This document shows, piece by piece, positions 50,597 through 59,630 of a stretch of DNA of 64,000 nucleotides. The DNA comes from Trebonia sp963795335 (GTDB taxonomy: Bacteria > Actinomycetota > Actinomycetes > Streptosporangiales > Streptosporangiaceae). Positions within the stretch are counted from its first letter, which is position 1; each line of letters begins with the position of its first letter. The stretch is taken from assembly GCA_963795335.1 (NCBI GenBank), contig CAWCHI010000004.1, positions 434,001 to 498,000 on the forward strand. The letters are read 5' to 3'. The notes beneath the pieces were generated by a model. The model searched no databases and was not told the origin of the DNA. It worked only from the letters and a program-made list of their open reading frames with translations. The translations under genes were made by a program, and so were the position numbers.

Positions 50597-53431
50597 TCAG
50601 CCTGCGGGCACGCCGGGCTTGGCCGTGCCGCTGACGCCGGGCATGCTGGTGCCGTTGGAGCCGGTCCCGTTGGAGCTGGGGCCGTCGCTGCCGTTGGTGC
50701 TGGTCCCGTTGGCGCTGGTCCCGTTGGAGGTCCCCGGCTGGCCGGTGCCGGTCCGGATCAGCGCCTCCACCCCGGGGGCGGCCATCGGCCGCGCCACCAG
50801 GTAACCCTGGCCGTAGCCGCAGCCCATCTCGCGCAGCTCGGCCAGCTGCCGGGGATTCTCGATGCCCTCCGCCACGACCTGCATGCCGAGATCGCGGCCG
50901 ACACCGACGATGGTCCTGGTCAGCATCGTCAGCACCGGGTCCTGACCCAGCCCGGTGACGAAAGACGGGTCGATCTTGATGATGTCCGCCGGCAGATGGC
51001 GCAGGTGCGCGAGCGAGGCGTAACCGGTGCCGAAGTCGTCGATCGCGAGCTTGACCCCGAGGTCGCGCAGCTCGGCCAGCCGGTCGGCGATGAGCCCGGA
51101 GTCCTCGACCAGCATCCGCTCACTCAGCTCGATGGTGAGCGCGCTCGGCGGCAGCCCGCTCTCCGCCAGCGCCGCCGCCACCTGCGCCGGGAAGTGCGGC
51201 GCGTTCAGCTGCCGCAGCGCGATGTTGACCGACACGCCGACCTCCCACGAGGCGGCCCGCCAGGCCGCTCCCTGGGCGCAGACCTTGCGCAGCACCCACT
51301 CACCGAGCGCGACGATCAGCCCGGAGTCCTCGGCCACGGCCAGGAACGCGCGCGGCGGGACGGCCTCGTCCCCGCGCCACCAGCGCACCAGCGCCTCGGC
51401 GCCGGTCACCCGGGAGGTCGCGAGCTCCACAATGGGCTGGTACTGCAGCTGCAGCTCTTCCCGGGCGATCGCCCGCTGCAGGTCACTGGCCATGTCGAGA
51501 CGGCGGACGACATCCTCGTGCATGTGCGCGGCGTAGACCTCGACCCGGTTCCCGCCGCCCCCCTTCGACCGCGCCATGGCCACGTCGGCGTTGCGCAGCA
51601 CGACGCCAGGGGCGACCTCGTCCGCCAGCGCGACCCCCACGCTGGCGGTCAGCCCGACATTCCGGTCAGCCACCCGGAACGGCTCGCCCGCGACGCTGTC
51701 AGCCAGCCGCCCGGCCAGCTCGGTGATCTCCTGGGCGGTGGCCGCGTTCTCAAGCAGCACCGCGAACTCGTCGCCGCCCCAGCGCGCGACCGTGTCCTGG
51801 GCGGGTACCACCGCCCGCAGCCGCCGGGCCGTCTGGGCCAGGACGAGGTCGCCGGCCCCGTGGCCGACGAGGTCGTTGACCGCGGTGAAGCCGTCGAGGT
51901 CGAGGAAGATGACGCCGGCCACCCGGTCGGCCGACGCCTCCAGCGCCTCGCGGGCGCGTTCCTCGACGTAGGCCCGGTTGGGCAGCCCGGTGAGCCCGTC
52001 GTGGAAGGTCAGGTGGGTCACCTGCTGGCGCAGCGCCACCTGGTCGGAGACGTCCCGGATGCTGAGCAGCATCCGCGACGGCTCGCCGGGCAGCCGGTAC
52101 AGCAGCACCGCGCACTCGACGTGCCGCCAGGTGCCGTCGGCGGCCCGCATCCGGGCGGTGAACTGGCCGTCGGCATGGGCTCCGTCGCTCCGCTCGGCAG
52201 CCGCCTGGGCCAGCGCCTCCATGCTGATCCCGAGGGCCAGGGCCGCGTCTTCCGGCAGGCCGAGCACGTTGGCGATGGTCGCCTGCGCGGCGGCGAGGTC
52301 CTCCGGGTGGACGAAGTTCCGCAGTGGCCGCCCGGTCAGCTCCTCCGGGGTGTAGCTGAACCCGGACACGAGCGGGCTGGCGTCGCTGATGGTGCCGTCC
52401 AGGTCGCAGATCAGCACGATGTCGCCGGACCGGTCGGCCAGCTCCCGCAGGCCGCTGGTCGCCTCGCGCCACATCCGGACCGCGGCGCCGTTCTCGTGCA
52501 CCAGCATCAGGATCCGGACCCCGACCACCAGGACGGCCGCGCCGCCCGCGATGACCAGGGCCAGACCTGCCGCGGGAGCGCTGGCGAGTCCGTTGATGAT
52601 GACCACCAGGGCGGCGATGACGACGCAGACGGAGGCGATGATGGTGGCCGCGCCCGCGTTGGTGACGGGCGAGCGCCGGTGCCCCAGCAGGCCCGCCAGG
52701 CCGCCGTCAGCCGACCAGGCCGCGTGCTGGCTGGCGCGGGCGGCCGGCCCGTCGGGCGGGTCCGGTGGACTGAGCCACAGGAGCGGGCCGAGCCGCGCGA
52801 TCAGCGGCTCCACCCACGGCGCGGCACCGAAGGCGATGGCGGCCGCGATCACCGCCAGCTGCTCCAGGATGCCCTGGTGCCCGCTGGTGAGCCGGGCGCC
52901 GACCCCGAGGGAGTCGGCGAAGGTGAGCGCCATCAGCCCGACGTAGGGCAGCAGCACGCGCCGCCAGGCGAGGGTCAGCACCGGCAGCAGGGCACCGAGC
53001 ACGGCCAGGTCCGCCAGCGGGTGCAGCATGTCGAGGAGAAAGGTCTGCGGGTGCTCGCCCGAGCGGTGGAACTCACCGCCGAAGGCGACCACCCAGTCGA
53101 TGACGAGCAGCGCGACGGCCATCACGTAGCCGTCGGCCAGCCCCGGCAGGACCGACCCGGTGTCGTCGCGTTTCTTGTCCTCGGCCAGCACCATCACCCC
53201 CGCCGCGGCGGTCGCGAGGCCGATCAGCGGGGCTACGTCGGCCAGCGACAGCTGGCCGCCGGAAGAGCTCAGCGGCCCCAGGACCTGGGAGATGATCAGT
53301 CCGACAGACCAGAACAGCGCGGCCGCGCCGAGCCAGCGGTACCCCCGGGCAGCGGCCCCGTCGTGCCGGCCCGCGCCGACGAGCAGCCCGACGACGGCGC
53401 CGGCCGTGGCGAGCATGGCGAGGACGCTCAC
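50597..53431 (-). CDS. membrane-bound GGDEF-EAL (PAS) cyclic-di-GMP protein
   Basis: A 944-residue protein from GTG 53431 (ribosome site GGAG at 7-8 nt). It has seven or more N-terminal membrane helices (about residues 1-330), then a PAS domain (about 350-470: LICDLDGTISDASPLVSGFSYTPEELTG). The GGDEF domain is intact (RWGGDEFAVLL, NADVAMARSKGGGGNRV). The EAL domain is intact (GAEALVRWW, VSVNIALRQL, TIELSERM, IDDFGTGYASL, IKIDPSFV, VAEGIEN), so both synthesis and breakdown of c-di-GMP are possible. A 60-residue Asn/Gly/Ser/Thr-rich C-terminal tail is unusual. It overlaps a small upstream ORF by GTGA. Confidence 0.92.
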   Translation of the reverse strand: MSVLAMLATAGAVVGLLVGAGRHDGAAARGYRWLGAAALFWSVGLIISQVLGPLSSSGGQLSLADVAPLIGLATAAAGVMVLAEDKKRDDTGSVLPGLADGYVMAVALLVIDWVVAFGGEFHRSGEHPQTFLLDMLHPLADLAVLGALLPVLTLAWRRVLLPYVGLMALTFADSLGVGARLTSGHQGILEQLAVIAAAIAFGAAPWVEPLIARLGPLLWLSPPDPPDGPAARASQHAAWSADGGLAGLLGHRRSPVTNAGAATIIASVCVVIAALVVIINGLASAPAAGLALVIAGGAAVLVVGVRILMLVHENGAAVRMWREATSGLRELADRSGDIVLICDLDGTISDASPLVSGFSYTPEELTGRPLRNFVHPEDLAAAQATIANVLGLPEDAALALGISMEALAQAAAERSDGAHADGQFTARMRAADGTWRHVECAVLLYRLPGEPSRMLLSIRDVSDQVALRQQVTHLTFHDGLTGLPNRAYVEERAREALEASADRVAGVIFLDLDGFTAVNDLVGHGAGDLVLAQTARRLRAVVPAQDTVARWGGDEFAVLLENAATAQEITELAGRLADSVAGEPFRVADRNVGLTASVGVALADEVAPGVVLRNADVAMARSKGGGGNRVEVYAAHMHEDVVRRLDMASDLQRAIAREELQLQYQPIVELATSRVTGAEALVRWWRGDEAVPPRAFLAVAEDSGLIVALGEWVLRKVCAQGAAWRAASWEVGVSVNIALRQLNAPHFPAQVAAALAESGLPPSALTIELSERMLVEDSGLIADRLAELRDLGVKLAIDDFGTGYASLAHLRHLPADIIKIDPSFVTGLGQDPVLTMLTRTIVGVGRDLGMQVVAEGIENPRQLAELREMGCGYGQGYLVARPMAAPGVEALIRTGTGQPGTSNGTSANGTSTNGSDGPSSNGTGSNGTSMPGVSGTAKPGVPAG

Positions 53432-53622
53432 GGGGCTCCTTTCGGGTTCTCGTTCCGCCGCATGGTGCATGCGGTGGACAGGATGCGGTGTTCTGCTGTC
53501 GGGCGGCTGGAGATCAGGCAACGGATGCGCAACGATTCGTCACCGGCGACGAGCGCCTCGCTGCGGACGTCGCCGGTGGCCGGGACCGTCGCCACCAGCG
53601 ACCTGACTGCGGCGCCGGTCAT
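53428..53622 (-). CDS. small protein coupled to the GGDEF-EAL gene
   Basis: A 64-residue ORF (ATG 53622) whose stop overlaps the GTG start of the c-di-GMP gene by 4 bp (GTGA), a sign of translational coupling. It starts MTGAAVRSLVATVPATGDV and ends CTMRRNENPKGAP. No family is recognised, and its ribosome site is weak. It could be an unrecognised regulatory peptide or a chance ORF in the leader. Confidence 0.38.
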   Translation of the reverse strand: MTGAAVRSLVATVPATGDVRSEALVAGDESLRIRCLISSRPTAEHRILSTACTMRRNENPKGAP

Positions 53623-53871
53623 CCCGTTTACTCTACGTACTCGAGGTCACGCTTCGGTTGAGGACAGGCAGCGGTTGCCTTCCGGGACTGCTACCCGGCC
53701 AGGTCCCGGCTAGACCTTCGCCGTCTCTCTATTGTGCCCCCTGACGCGGGATGGAGTCGCGGACCCGCCGGAGAGTCCCCGGGGACGGCCGGCCGGCCCG
53801 GCGGCGCGATGCCCGCCGCGCGGGTGTCTGCTAAGAAGGGAGAGACCGCTCGAGGCGGAGGGAGGCGGAGC

Positions 53872-54213
53872 GTGGCGCGGCTGCCAGGAGACCCCGGCGC
53901 CGGCGGCTGGCTGATGTTCGCGATCGGGTTCCGGCTGCCGCCCAGGAACCGGGAGTGGGTGCGGCACGAGCTGACCGACGCGGGCTGGCGCGGACGTACC
54001 GTGCTGCGGCTGATGGTCATCCTGCTGCCGGTCTGCGTGGGCCTGGCGTTCCTGCCCGGGCCGGCCTGGCTGCGGGTCACCGTCCCCGCGTTCGCCCTCA
54101 TCGCCAGCGTCGGCACGGTGCTGATCAGCGCCGACGACGTCCGCGCGGCCCGGCTCAAGCAGCACGACCTGCCGGTACCGGACGACCGCGACCTCGGGCA
54201 CCCGCCGCACTGA
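53872..54213 (+). CDS. DUF5313-like membrane protein
   Basis: A 113-residue protein from GTG 53872 (ribosome site GGAGGCGGAG). MARLPGDPGAGGWLMFAIGF and LPPRNREWVRHELTDAGWRGRTVLRLM form a soluble head. Two hydrophobic helices follow (VILLPVCVGLAFLPG and VTVPAFALIASVGTVLI), then a charged tail (DLPVPDDRD). It resembles the DUF5313 family of actinobacteria, as judged from memory. It is followed directly (1 bp) by a P-loop kinase gene. Confidence 0.7.
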   Translation: MARLPGDPGAGGWLMFAIGFRLPPRNREWVRHELTDAGWRGRTVLRLMVILLPVCVGLAFLPGPAWLRVTVPAFALIASVGTVLISADDVRAARLKQHDLPVPDDRDLGHPPH

Positions 54214-54214
54214 C

Positions 54215-54880
54215 ATGGGCTCACCCACGGAGACGAGCCCGCCCGGCGCGGCCGGCTCACCGGCCCCGGGGGGCACCCGGGCGCCCCGCACCCGGGTGAT
54301 AGCCGTCGACGGGCGGTCCGGGTCGGGCAAGACCTCGCTCGCGGCCGAGCTCGGGTCCCGGCTCGGGGCGCCGGTGGTAGCGCTGGAGGACCTGTACGGT
54401 GGCTGGGACGGTCTCGAACCCGGGATCGACCGGCTGGTCTCGGCGGTCCTGGTGCCGGTGGCGGCCGGGCGCCCGGCCGCGGTGCCGCGCTACGACTGGG
54501 TGACCGGCCAGTGGGCCGAGCCGTGGCGGCTCGAGGCGCCCGGGACGCTCATTGTCGAAGGGGTCGGCGCGGGCGCGGTCCGGGCCGCCGCCTACGCCGA
54601 CGCGCTGATCTGGCTGGAGCTGGCGGCCCCGGTGCGCCAGCGGCGGGCCCTCGGCCGGGACGGGGAGACGTTCGCGCCGCACTGGGACCGGTGGGCGGCC
54701 CAGGAGGACGCGCTGCTGGACCGGGAACGGACCCCGGAGCGGGCCGGGCTGGTGCTCGACGGGGCGGAGGACCCGGCCGCGGCGGCCGCCCGGGTCATCC
54801 GCTGGCTGGGGTCAGAGGATCGCGTCGGTGCCGAACTCCATGACCGAGCGGGCGGCCTCGGTGACCGAGCCGGACAGTGA
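54215..54880 (+). CDS. P-loop NTPase, uridine/shikimate kinase-like
   Basis: A 221-residue ATP-binding protein. After a disordered Pro/Ala-rich N-terminus comes Walker A VIAVDGRSGSGKTSLAAEL (about 28-46), VVALEDLYGGWDGLEPG (Asp pair, like uridine kinase substrate site), and LIVEGVGAGAVRAAAYADALIWLELA, then QRRALGRDGETFAPHWDRWAAQEDALL. This is the uridine-kinase-like family often annotated as a small nucleoside kinase. The substrate is uncertain. The 3' end overlaps the convergent lpdA stop by 69 bp, so the two transcripts are antisense at their tails. Confidence 0.8.
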   Translation: MGSPTETSPPGAAGSPAPGGTRAPRTRVIAVDGRSGSGKTSLAAELGSRLGAPVVALEDLYGGWDGLEPGIDRLVSAVLVPVAAGRPAAVPRYDWVTGQWAEPWRLEAPGTLIVEGVGAGAVRAAAYADALIWLELAAPVRQRRALGRDGETFAPHWDRWAAQEDALLDRERTPERAGLVLDGAEDPAAAAARVIRWLGSEDRVGAELHDRAGGLGDRAGQ

Positions 54881-56218
54881 CGGGTAGACCGAGAACGTGT
54901 GCGCGATCTGATCGACCGTCAGGCTCTGCTCGATCGCGATCGACAGCGGCAAAATCAGCTCACTCGCCCGGGGCGCGACGATCACCGCGCCGAGCACCAT
55001 GCCGGTGCCGGGCCGGGCGAAGACCTTGACGAAGCCGTCACGGAAGCCGCCCATCTTCGCCCGCGGGTTGGTCGCCAGTGGCAGCTTGACCATCCGGGCG
55101 GGGACCTCGCCGCGGTCCACCGCCGCCTGGGAGACACCCACCGAGGCGATCTCCGGGTCGGTGAAGATGGTGGAGGCCACGTGGCTGAGCCTGATCGGCT
55201 GCACCGCCTCGCCCAGCGCGTGCCACATCGCGATCCGGCCCTGCATCGCCGCGACCGAGGCGAGCATCAGCACGCCGGTGCAGTCGCCAGCCGCGTAGAC
55301 CCCGGGGAGCGCCGTCCGTGATACGCGGTCCACCTCGATGAAGCCGCGGGAGTCGAGCTTGACCCCCGACTTGGCCAGCCCGATGGCGCTGGTCGACGGG
55401 ACCATGCCCACCGTCAGCAGGCAGTGCGAGCCCGTCACCTGGCGGCCGTCGGCCAGCGTGACCACGACGCCGTCGCCCTTGCGGTGGACCGACTCGGCGC
55501 GGGACTTGCCGAGCACGTTCATGCCGCGGCGGCGGAAGACGCCCTCGATCACCACGGCCGCGTCCTTGTCCTCGTGCGGCAGCACGCGGTCGCGCGAGGA
55601 GACCAGCGTCACCTGTGTGCCGAGGGCCTGGTAGGCACTGGCGAACTCGGCCCCGGTGACCCCCGAGCCGACCACAACCAGCTTCTCCGGCAGGTCGGGC
55701 AGGTCCCACAGCTGGCGGCAGGTCACGATGCGCTCGCCGTCCGGCACCGCCTCGGGCAGCGCCCGGGGCGACGCCCCGGTGGCGATGAGCAGCACGTCCG
55801 CGTGCACGGTGATCGCACCCGCCTCGATCGTGTGCGGCCCGATCAGGTGCCCGCGGGCGCGGATGACCCGCACCCCCTCGGCCATCACGTGCTCGGCGAT
55901 GTCGTGCGACTGGTTGAAGGCGAGCGCCTTGATCCGGGCATTCAGCGCGGGCGCGTCGACGCCCACGACCGGGTTGGCGCCGCCCTCGAGCTCCAGGCCG
56001 AGCGAGGCCGCCCGGCCGAGCGAGGTCATGGTGGACGATGACTCGATCAGCGTCTTGCTGGGGACGCAGTCGGTCAGGACGCAGGCGCCGCCGAGGCCGT
56101 CTTCGTCAACGACGGTCACCTCAGCACCCAGTTGCGCGGCGACCAGCGCGGCTTCGTAGCCGCCGGGACCGCCGCCGAGGATGGCAACGCGTGGACGGGG
56201 CAGGGTCACGTAAAGCAA
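54812..56218 (-). CDS. LpdA-type NAD(P)H-quinone/flavoprotein disulfide reductase
   Basis: A 468-residue FAD flavoprotein of the pyridine-nucleotide disulfide family. FAD motif VAILGGGPGGYEAALVAAQLGAEVTVVDEDGLGG, redox pair CVLTDC (about C46 and C51), NAD motif LVVVGSGVTGAEFASAYQALG, FAD motif VYAAGDCTGVLMLASVAAMQG, and dimer interface TNPRAKMGGFRDGFVKVFA and PSLSGSVTEAARSVM. Where lipoamide dehydrogenase has a catalytic His before Pro (H-P-x-x-S-E), this has Tyr (SVYPSLSGS). It is therefore the LpdA/quinone-reductase type rather than the E3 subunit. Confidence 0.9.
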   Translation of the reverse strand: MLYVTLPRPRVAILGGGPGGYEAALVAAQLGAEVTVVDEDGLGGACVLTDCVPSKTLIESSSTMTSLGRAASLGLELEGGANPVVGVDAPALNARIKALAFNQSHDIAEHVMAEGVRVIRARGHLIGPHTIEAGAITVHADVLLIATGASPRALPEAVPDGERIVTCRQLWDLPDLPEKLVVVGSGVTGAEFASAYQALGTQVTLVSSRDRVLPHEDKDAAVVIEGVFRRRGMNVLGKSRAESVHRKGDGVVVTLADGRQVTGSHCLLTVGMVPSTSAIGLAKSGVKLDSRGFIEVDRVSRTALPGVYAAGDCTGVLMLASVAAMQGRIAMWHALGEAVQPIRLSHVASTIFTDPEIASVGVSQAAVDRGEVPARMVKLPLATNPRAKMGGFRDGFVKVFARPGTGMVLGAVIVAPRASELILPLSIAIEQSLTVDQIAHTFSVYPSLSGSVTEAARSVMEFGTDAIL

Positions 56219-56370
56219 TTATCAAGCATCGTTACCCCTGGCTTGTACGCGGCCGCCGGACCGCAGGTCGCGCCGGACAGCAGGTCGCGCCGGCCCCGGG
56301 CGGGTGGGGCCGGCGCGACGTGGGTGGGTGACGGACGCCGCGACGCGCGGCGGCTAGAGGCGGTCCGCCG

Positions 56371-58086
56371 CTACATGCCAGACGGGTTGTCGAACCAATG
56401 GGCCCGGCCTCCCCTCGCCTGCGTGCCTGTCCCTTGGCCGGCGGCCGGGTTCGGCCCGCCGCCGGGCGGCGGCGTCCGCGGGGTCGTCGACGTCGCCGCC
56501 ACCGCCCCCTTGGCCGTCTGCTGCGTCAGGTTGTAGGCGACCGCGGTCGCGACGCCATTGCCGTCGAGGGTGACGTTGACCGGGTTGACCAGGCCGTAGC
56601 TGGCGCACCCGAGGTTGACGAAGGACATCGACAGCCGGTTGCCGAGGAACGTGGCCAGGTTGTTGCCGATCGCCGCCACCGGGCTGGTGAAGGCGGCGTC
56701 CGCGGCCATGTCCAGGTTGTCCTGGGCGGGGGCGATGTTGACCATGTTCTGGCAGTAGCTGGCGGCCACCGTCGCCGGGTTGGTGCCCGGGGCCAGCAGC
56801 GGCTGGTCCACCAGCGAGCGGTAGGTGTTGGTCTTGGCCACGCTCATCTGGCCGCCGACCAGCGTCATCTCGTCGTTCGGGGGCACGACCGCGATCGTCC
56901 CCTGCTGGTCGGCCCGGGCCTGGAGCTCGTTCAGGGCCTGCGAGGGCGCGTCGGCCTTGGGGTAGGTGGAGTCGGGGGCGGTGAACGGCGTGCAGCCGTT
57001 GGCCGGGTCGACGAACTCGCTCAGCAGCGCGTCGTCACTGCCGTTGGTGAGCACGCTGGCCCCGGTGAGCTGGGCGCTGTTCGCGGGCGAGTTCTGCGCG
57101 GTCTGGCCGCTGGCGGTGATCAGGTACTGGCTGACGACGTTGTCACTCTGGTCCTGGTCGATCAGGGCGAAGTCACGCGTGGTCTGGCAGGCCTGGCCGT
57201 CGGCTGCGGTCCCGGCGGCCGGGACCTTGAGCGTCCCCCGGGCGATGTCCGCGTTCGCGGCCTGGTAGAAGGCCACCGCGTTGCAGGCCGAGACCTGGCC
57301 GATGACCGACTGGCCGAGGGCGTCGACGCACCTGCCCGCGACGGCGCCGGGGCCGGTCAGGTACAGGTTGGTGCCGTTGAAGCCGACGCTGACCTCCACC
57401 ACCGAGCCAGCCGGGATGGTCGGCGCCACCGGGGCCACCGCAGGCGCAGTGCCCGCGGTGACGACCAGCGGGCTGTAGACCGACAGCTGCCCGCCCGGGG
57501 ACAAGATCGTCGCCTCGACGAACGCGCCCTCGGTGCCGGCGTTGGCCATCGAGCACCCGTCGCCGAGCTGCCACGGAGTCGCCAGGCCGGCCGCGCTCAG
57601 CGGGTTGGCGGGCACCGCCAGCGAGCAGTTCATCGAGGCCGCGGCCTGGGCCGCCGTCTGATGGGTGTTGATCGCGGCGCCCGTGCCGTCAACCGGGTTG
57701 GTCGCGACGTCCCCGAGCTGGAAAGTGGCGACGGGGCCGCTGTCGAACGAGCTGGCGGGCGCCACCGTGGCGGCGGTGCTCGCGCTCGGGCTCGCGCTCA
57801 CGCTCGCGCTCGAACTCGGGCTCGCGCTTGAACTCGCGCTCCCGCTGGGGCTCGCGCTGGCGCTGGCGCTGGCGGTTGCGCTGGCACTGGCCGTGCCCGA
57901 GGCCGGCGCCGTGGGGTGGTGCCGGTGGAAGGCCGAGTCCGCTAGGTTGATCGATCCGCTGTGCACCGCGATAGCCGCTCCGATCGCGACGCCCGCCGCG
58001 ACCGGAATGGCAATCGCGGCCGTAATGCGAGCGCGGCGCTGGTCCTTCCGGCGCTGACGCGCTGTATGCCGCTGGCCCGTGAGCAT
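56371..58086 (-). CDS. secreted protein with Ser/Ala-rich linker, unknown function
   Basis: 571 residues. A basic N-terminus (HTARQRRKDQRRAR) and hydrophobic helix (ITAAIAIPVAAGVAIGAAIA) lead to a Ser/Ala/Pro repeat linker at about 60-105 (SASASASASPSGS and SPSSSASVSASPS). A 440-residue Thr/Ala/Asn/Gly-rich domain follows with about eight cysteines (MNCSLAVP, GDGCSMANAG, GRCVDALG, NGCTPFTAP, ASYCQNMVNI, LGCASYGL). It ends FDNPSGM. Not recognised. It lies 28 bp downstream of another secreted protein gene on the same strand and could be surface-exposed. Confidence 0.75.
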   Translation of the reverse strand: MLTGQRHTARQRRKDQRRARITAAIAIPVAAGVAIGAAIAVHSGSINLADSAFHRHHPTAPASGTASASATASASASASPSGSASSSASPSSSASVSASPSASTAATVAPASSFDSGPVATFQLGDVATNPVDGTGAAINTHQTAAQAAASMNCSLAVPANPLSAAGLATPWQLGDGCSMANAGTEGAFVEATILSPGGQLSVYSPLVVTAGTAPAVAPVAPTIPAGSVVEVSVGFNGTNLYLTGPGAVAGRCVDALGQSVIGQVSACNAVAFYQAANADIARGTLKVPAAGTAADGQACQTTRDFALIDQDQSDNVVSQYLITASGQTAQNSPANSAQLTGASVLTNGSDDALLSEFVDPANGCTPFTAPDSTYPKADAPSQALNELQARADQQGTIAVVPPNDEMTLVGGQMSVAKTNTYRSLVDQPLLAPGTNPATVAASYCQNMVNIAPAQDNLDMAADAAFTSPVAAIGNNLATFLGNRLSMSFVNLGCASYGLVNPVNVTLDGNGVATAVAYNLTQQTAKGAVAATSTTPRTPPPGGGPNPAAGQGTGTQARGGRAHWFDNPSGM

Positions 58087-58114
58087 TGCTGCACCTCCGT
58101 GTCCGCACTGACAG

Positions 58115-58942
58115 TTAGCTGTTGTTGCCGCTGAATACAGGCGCGCTGCCCGTCGGCGTCGCCGCGGGAGTGGCCGTGGCGGGCATCGGCGCCGTGGTCG
58201 TCGCGCCCGGCATCGGCGCCGTGGTGGTCGCGGCCGGCATGGTCCCGGCCGGCATGGTCCCGCCCGGCATGGTCCCGCCCGGCATGGTCCCGGTCGGCGC
58301 GGCAGTGGGCGCGGTCATCGTCGCGGTCGGCGTGGCCGCCGGCGTCGCCGTGGTCATGGCGGGGGCCGCGAACAGCACCAGCTGCGCCTTGAGGGTGTGG
58401 TTCTCGCGCTCGCCGAAGACGAACACAAGGTCACCCTGGGCGACGCCGTGGACCTTGGTGTTCATCTGCCACCACGACGGCACCCGGGTGGTGCCGCCGG
58501 TCATCGCGGACAGCCCGGTCGAGCTCCCGCCGACGTTCTCGGTCTTCGTCCCGTGGTTCACGTGCCAGGTCTCGGTCCGGCCGTCGGCCGACCGGACCGT
58601 AACCTCGTGCTTACTCACCGCGACAACGGTGCCGCGCTGGATGAAGATGATCGCCCGGTGCCACGGCTGGGTCCAGTAGTTGTGCACCGGCTGCATGTGC
58701 GAAATGGTTGTGAGCGACGTGCCCGGCGACGTTTCCCAGCCCCTCATCGCCCTGGACATGGCGCTGGTGTAGCTCATGGTCCGGCCGTAGGCCTGGTAGT
58801 ACCCGGCCGACGCGGCCGCCAGCGGGCCGCTGTGGCCGGCGCTGACCGCCACCACCCCGGTCGCGCCACCGCCCGCGACCACGGCGGCGGCAACGGCCAG
58901 ACGCACCCGCAGGGATGTCCGGCGGTTTCCGCGTTTGCTCAT
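58115..58942 (-). CDS. secreted protein with Met/Thr/Pro-rich repeats, unknown function
   Basis: 275 residues: basic N-terminus and a membrane/signal helix (VRLAVAAAVVAGGGATGVVAVSAG), then a 150-residue domain (VHNYWTQPWHRAIIFIQRGTVVAVSKHEVTVRSADGRTETWHV, KVHGVAQGDLVFVFGE) of beta character. A C-terminal low-complexity tail has repeated PGGTM and TTTAPMP units. No family recognised. Expressed in tandem with the larger secreted gene, 28 bp upstream of it, suggesting a surface pair. Confidence 0.75.
   Translation of the reverse strand: MSKRGNRRTSLRVRLAVAAAVVAGGGATGVVAVSAGHSGPLAAASAGYYQAYGRTMSYTSAMSRAMRGWETSPGTSLTTISHMQPVHNYWTQPWHRAIIFIQRGTVVAVSKHEVTVRSADGRTETWHVNHGTKTENVGGSSTGLSAMTGGTTRVPSWWQMNTKVHGVAQGDLVFVFGERENHTLKAQLVLFAAPAMTTATPAATPTATMTAPTAAPTGTMPGGTMPGGTMPAGTMPAATTTAPMPGATTTAPMPATATPAATPTGSAPVFSGNNS
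58155..58345 (-). repeat. Met/Thr/Pro-coding short tandem repeats
   Basis: Repeated GGCATGGTCCCGCCC-type 15-bp units (at about 58240-58300) and GGCATCGGCGCC units encode PGGTM and PMP repeats in the secreted protein tail. They are of the slippage-prone type. Confidence 0.6.
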
Positions 58943-59154
58943 CGGTGCCTCCTGACTGTGGACGCCGCCCGCCCAGCGCCGCCCGTTCGGTTCTTACGGG
59001 ATCGACGGTGCCCTGCCCGGGACCGGAGCGTCGGCGACTTGAAGGTCGCGTAAGGAGGCCGTAGGGGTAATAACGTAATGGTGAACAAATAAGCGCCCGT
59101 CTCGGTCCAGGCTTGTACGTCACGGCCGGCCAATACCCCGTACGCTTATGCAGC

Positions 59155-59610
59155 GTGGCACTTTACGCCGCCTACGGCAGCAACATGGACCCGGAGCAGA
59201 TGCTCCTGCGCTGCCCGCATTCCCCGCAGCGGGGCACCGGGTGGCTGGAAGGCTGGCGCCTGACGTTCGGGGGCGAGGAGCTCGGCTGGGACGGCGCCCT
59301 GACGACGGTGGTCGAGGACGAAGCCCACCGGGTGTTCGTCGCGCTGTACGACGTTCCGGAGATCGACGAGAAGGAACTCGACAGCTGGGACGGGGTCAAC
59401 CTCGGCTTCTACAGCAAGATCAAGGTGCGGGTGCAGACGCTCGACGGGGACGCGCTCGCGTGGCTCTACGTACTCGACGCCTACGAGGGCGGGCTGCCCT
59501 CCGACCGGCGGCTGTCCATCCTGGTCGACGCGGCGGTCAAGGCGGGCGCGCCCGCCGATTACATCGGCTGGCTGAACAGCCGGCCGTCCAATCCCCCGGC
59601 GGGGGCCTGA
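59155..59610 (+). CDS. gamma-glutamylcyclotransferase-like (GGCT/AIG2 fold) protein
   Basis: A 151-residue protein with the GGCT fold. GTG 59155 gives MALYAAYGSNMDPEQMLLRCPHS, with the YGSN motif that binds the glutamyl substrate. The conserved E of the LYDVPEIDEKELDSWDG and LDAYEGGLPSD segments follows. Upstream in-frame ATG 59113 lacks a conserved extension. It may process gamma-glutamyl peptides or act as a cyclotransferase. A GCS2-type carboxylate-amine ligase in the neighbourhood is suggestive only. Confidence 0.86.
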   Translation: MALYAAYGSNMDPEQMLLRCPHSPQRGTGWLEGWRLTFGGEELGWDGALTTVVEDEAHRVFVALYDVPEIDEKELDSWDGVNLGFYSKIKVRVQTLDGDALAWLYVLDAYEGGLPSDRRLSILVDAAVKAGAPADYIGWLNSRPSNPPAGA

Positions 59611-59630
59611 GGGGCCGGGGGAACCCCCGG

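Noticed and set aside
50324..50600. T-box riboswitch before ilvB
   Set aside because: No T-box consensus (AGGGTGGNACCGCG) is visible. The leader ORF with Ile-Leu-Val-Leu codons and an intrinsic terminator fit ribosome-mediated attenuation better.
48395..53713. A 1772-codon open frame on the plus strand across ilvB and the GGDEF-EAL gene
   Set aside because: It is antisense to clearly recognised genes, has no domain motifs, and its composition (Arg/Asp/Val/Gly-rich) is the usual high-GC shadow pattern.
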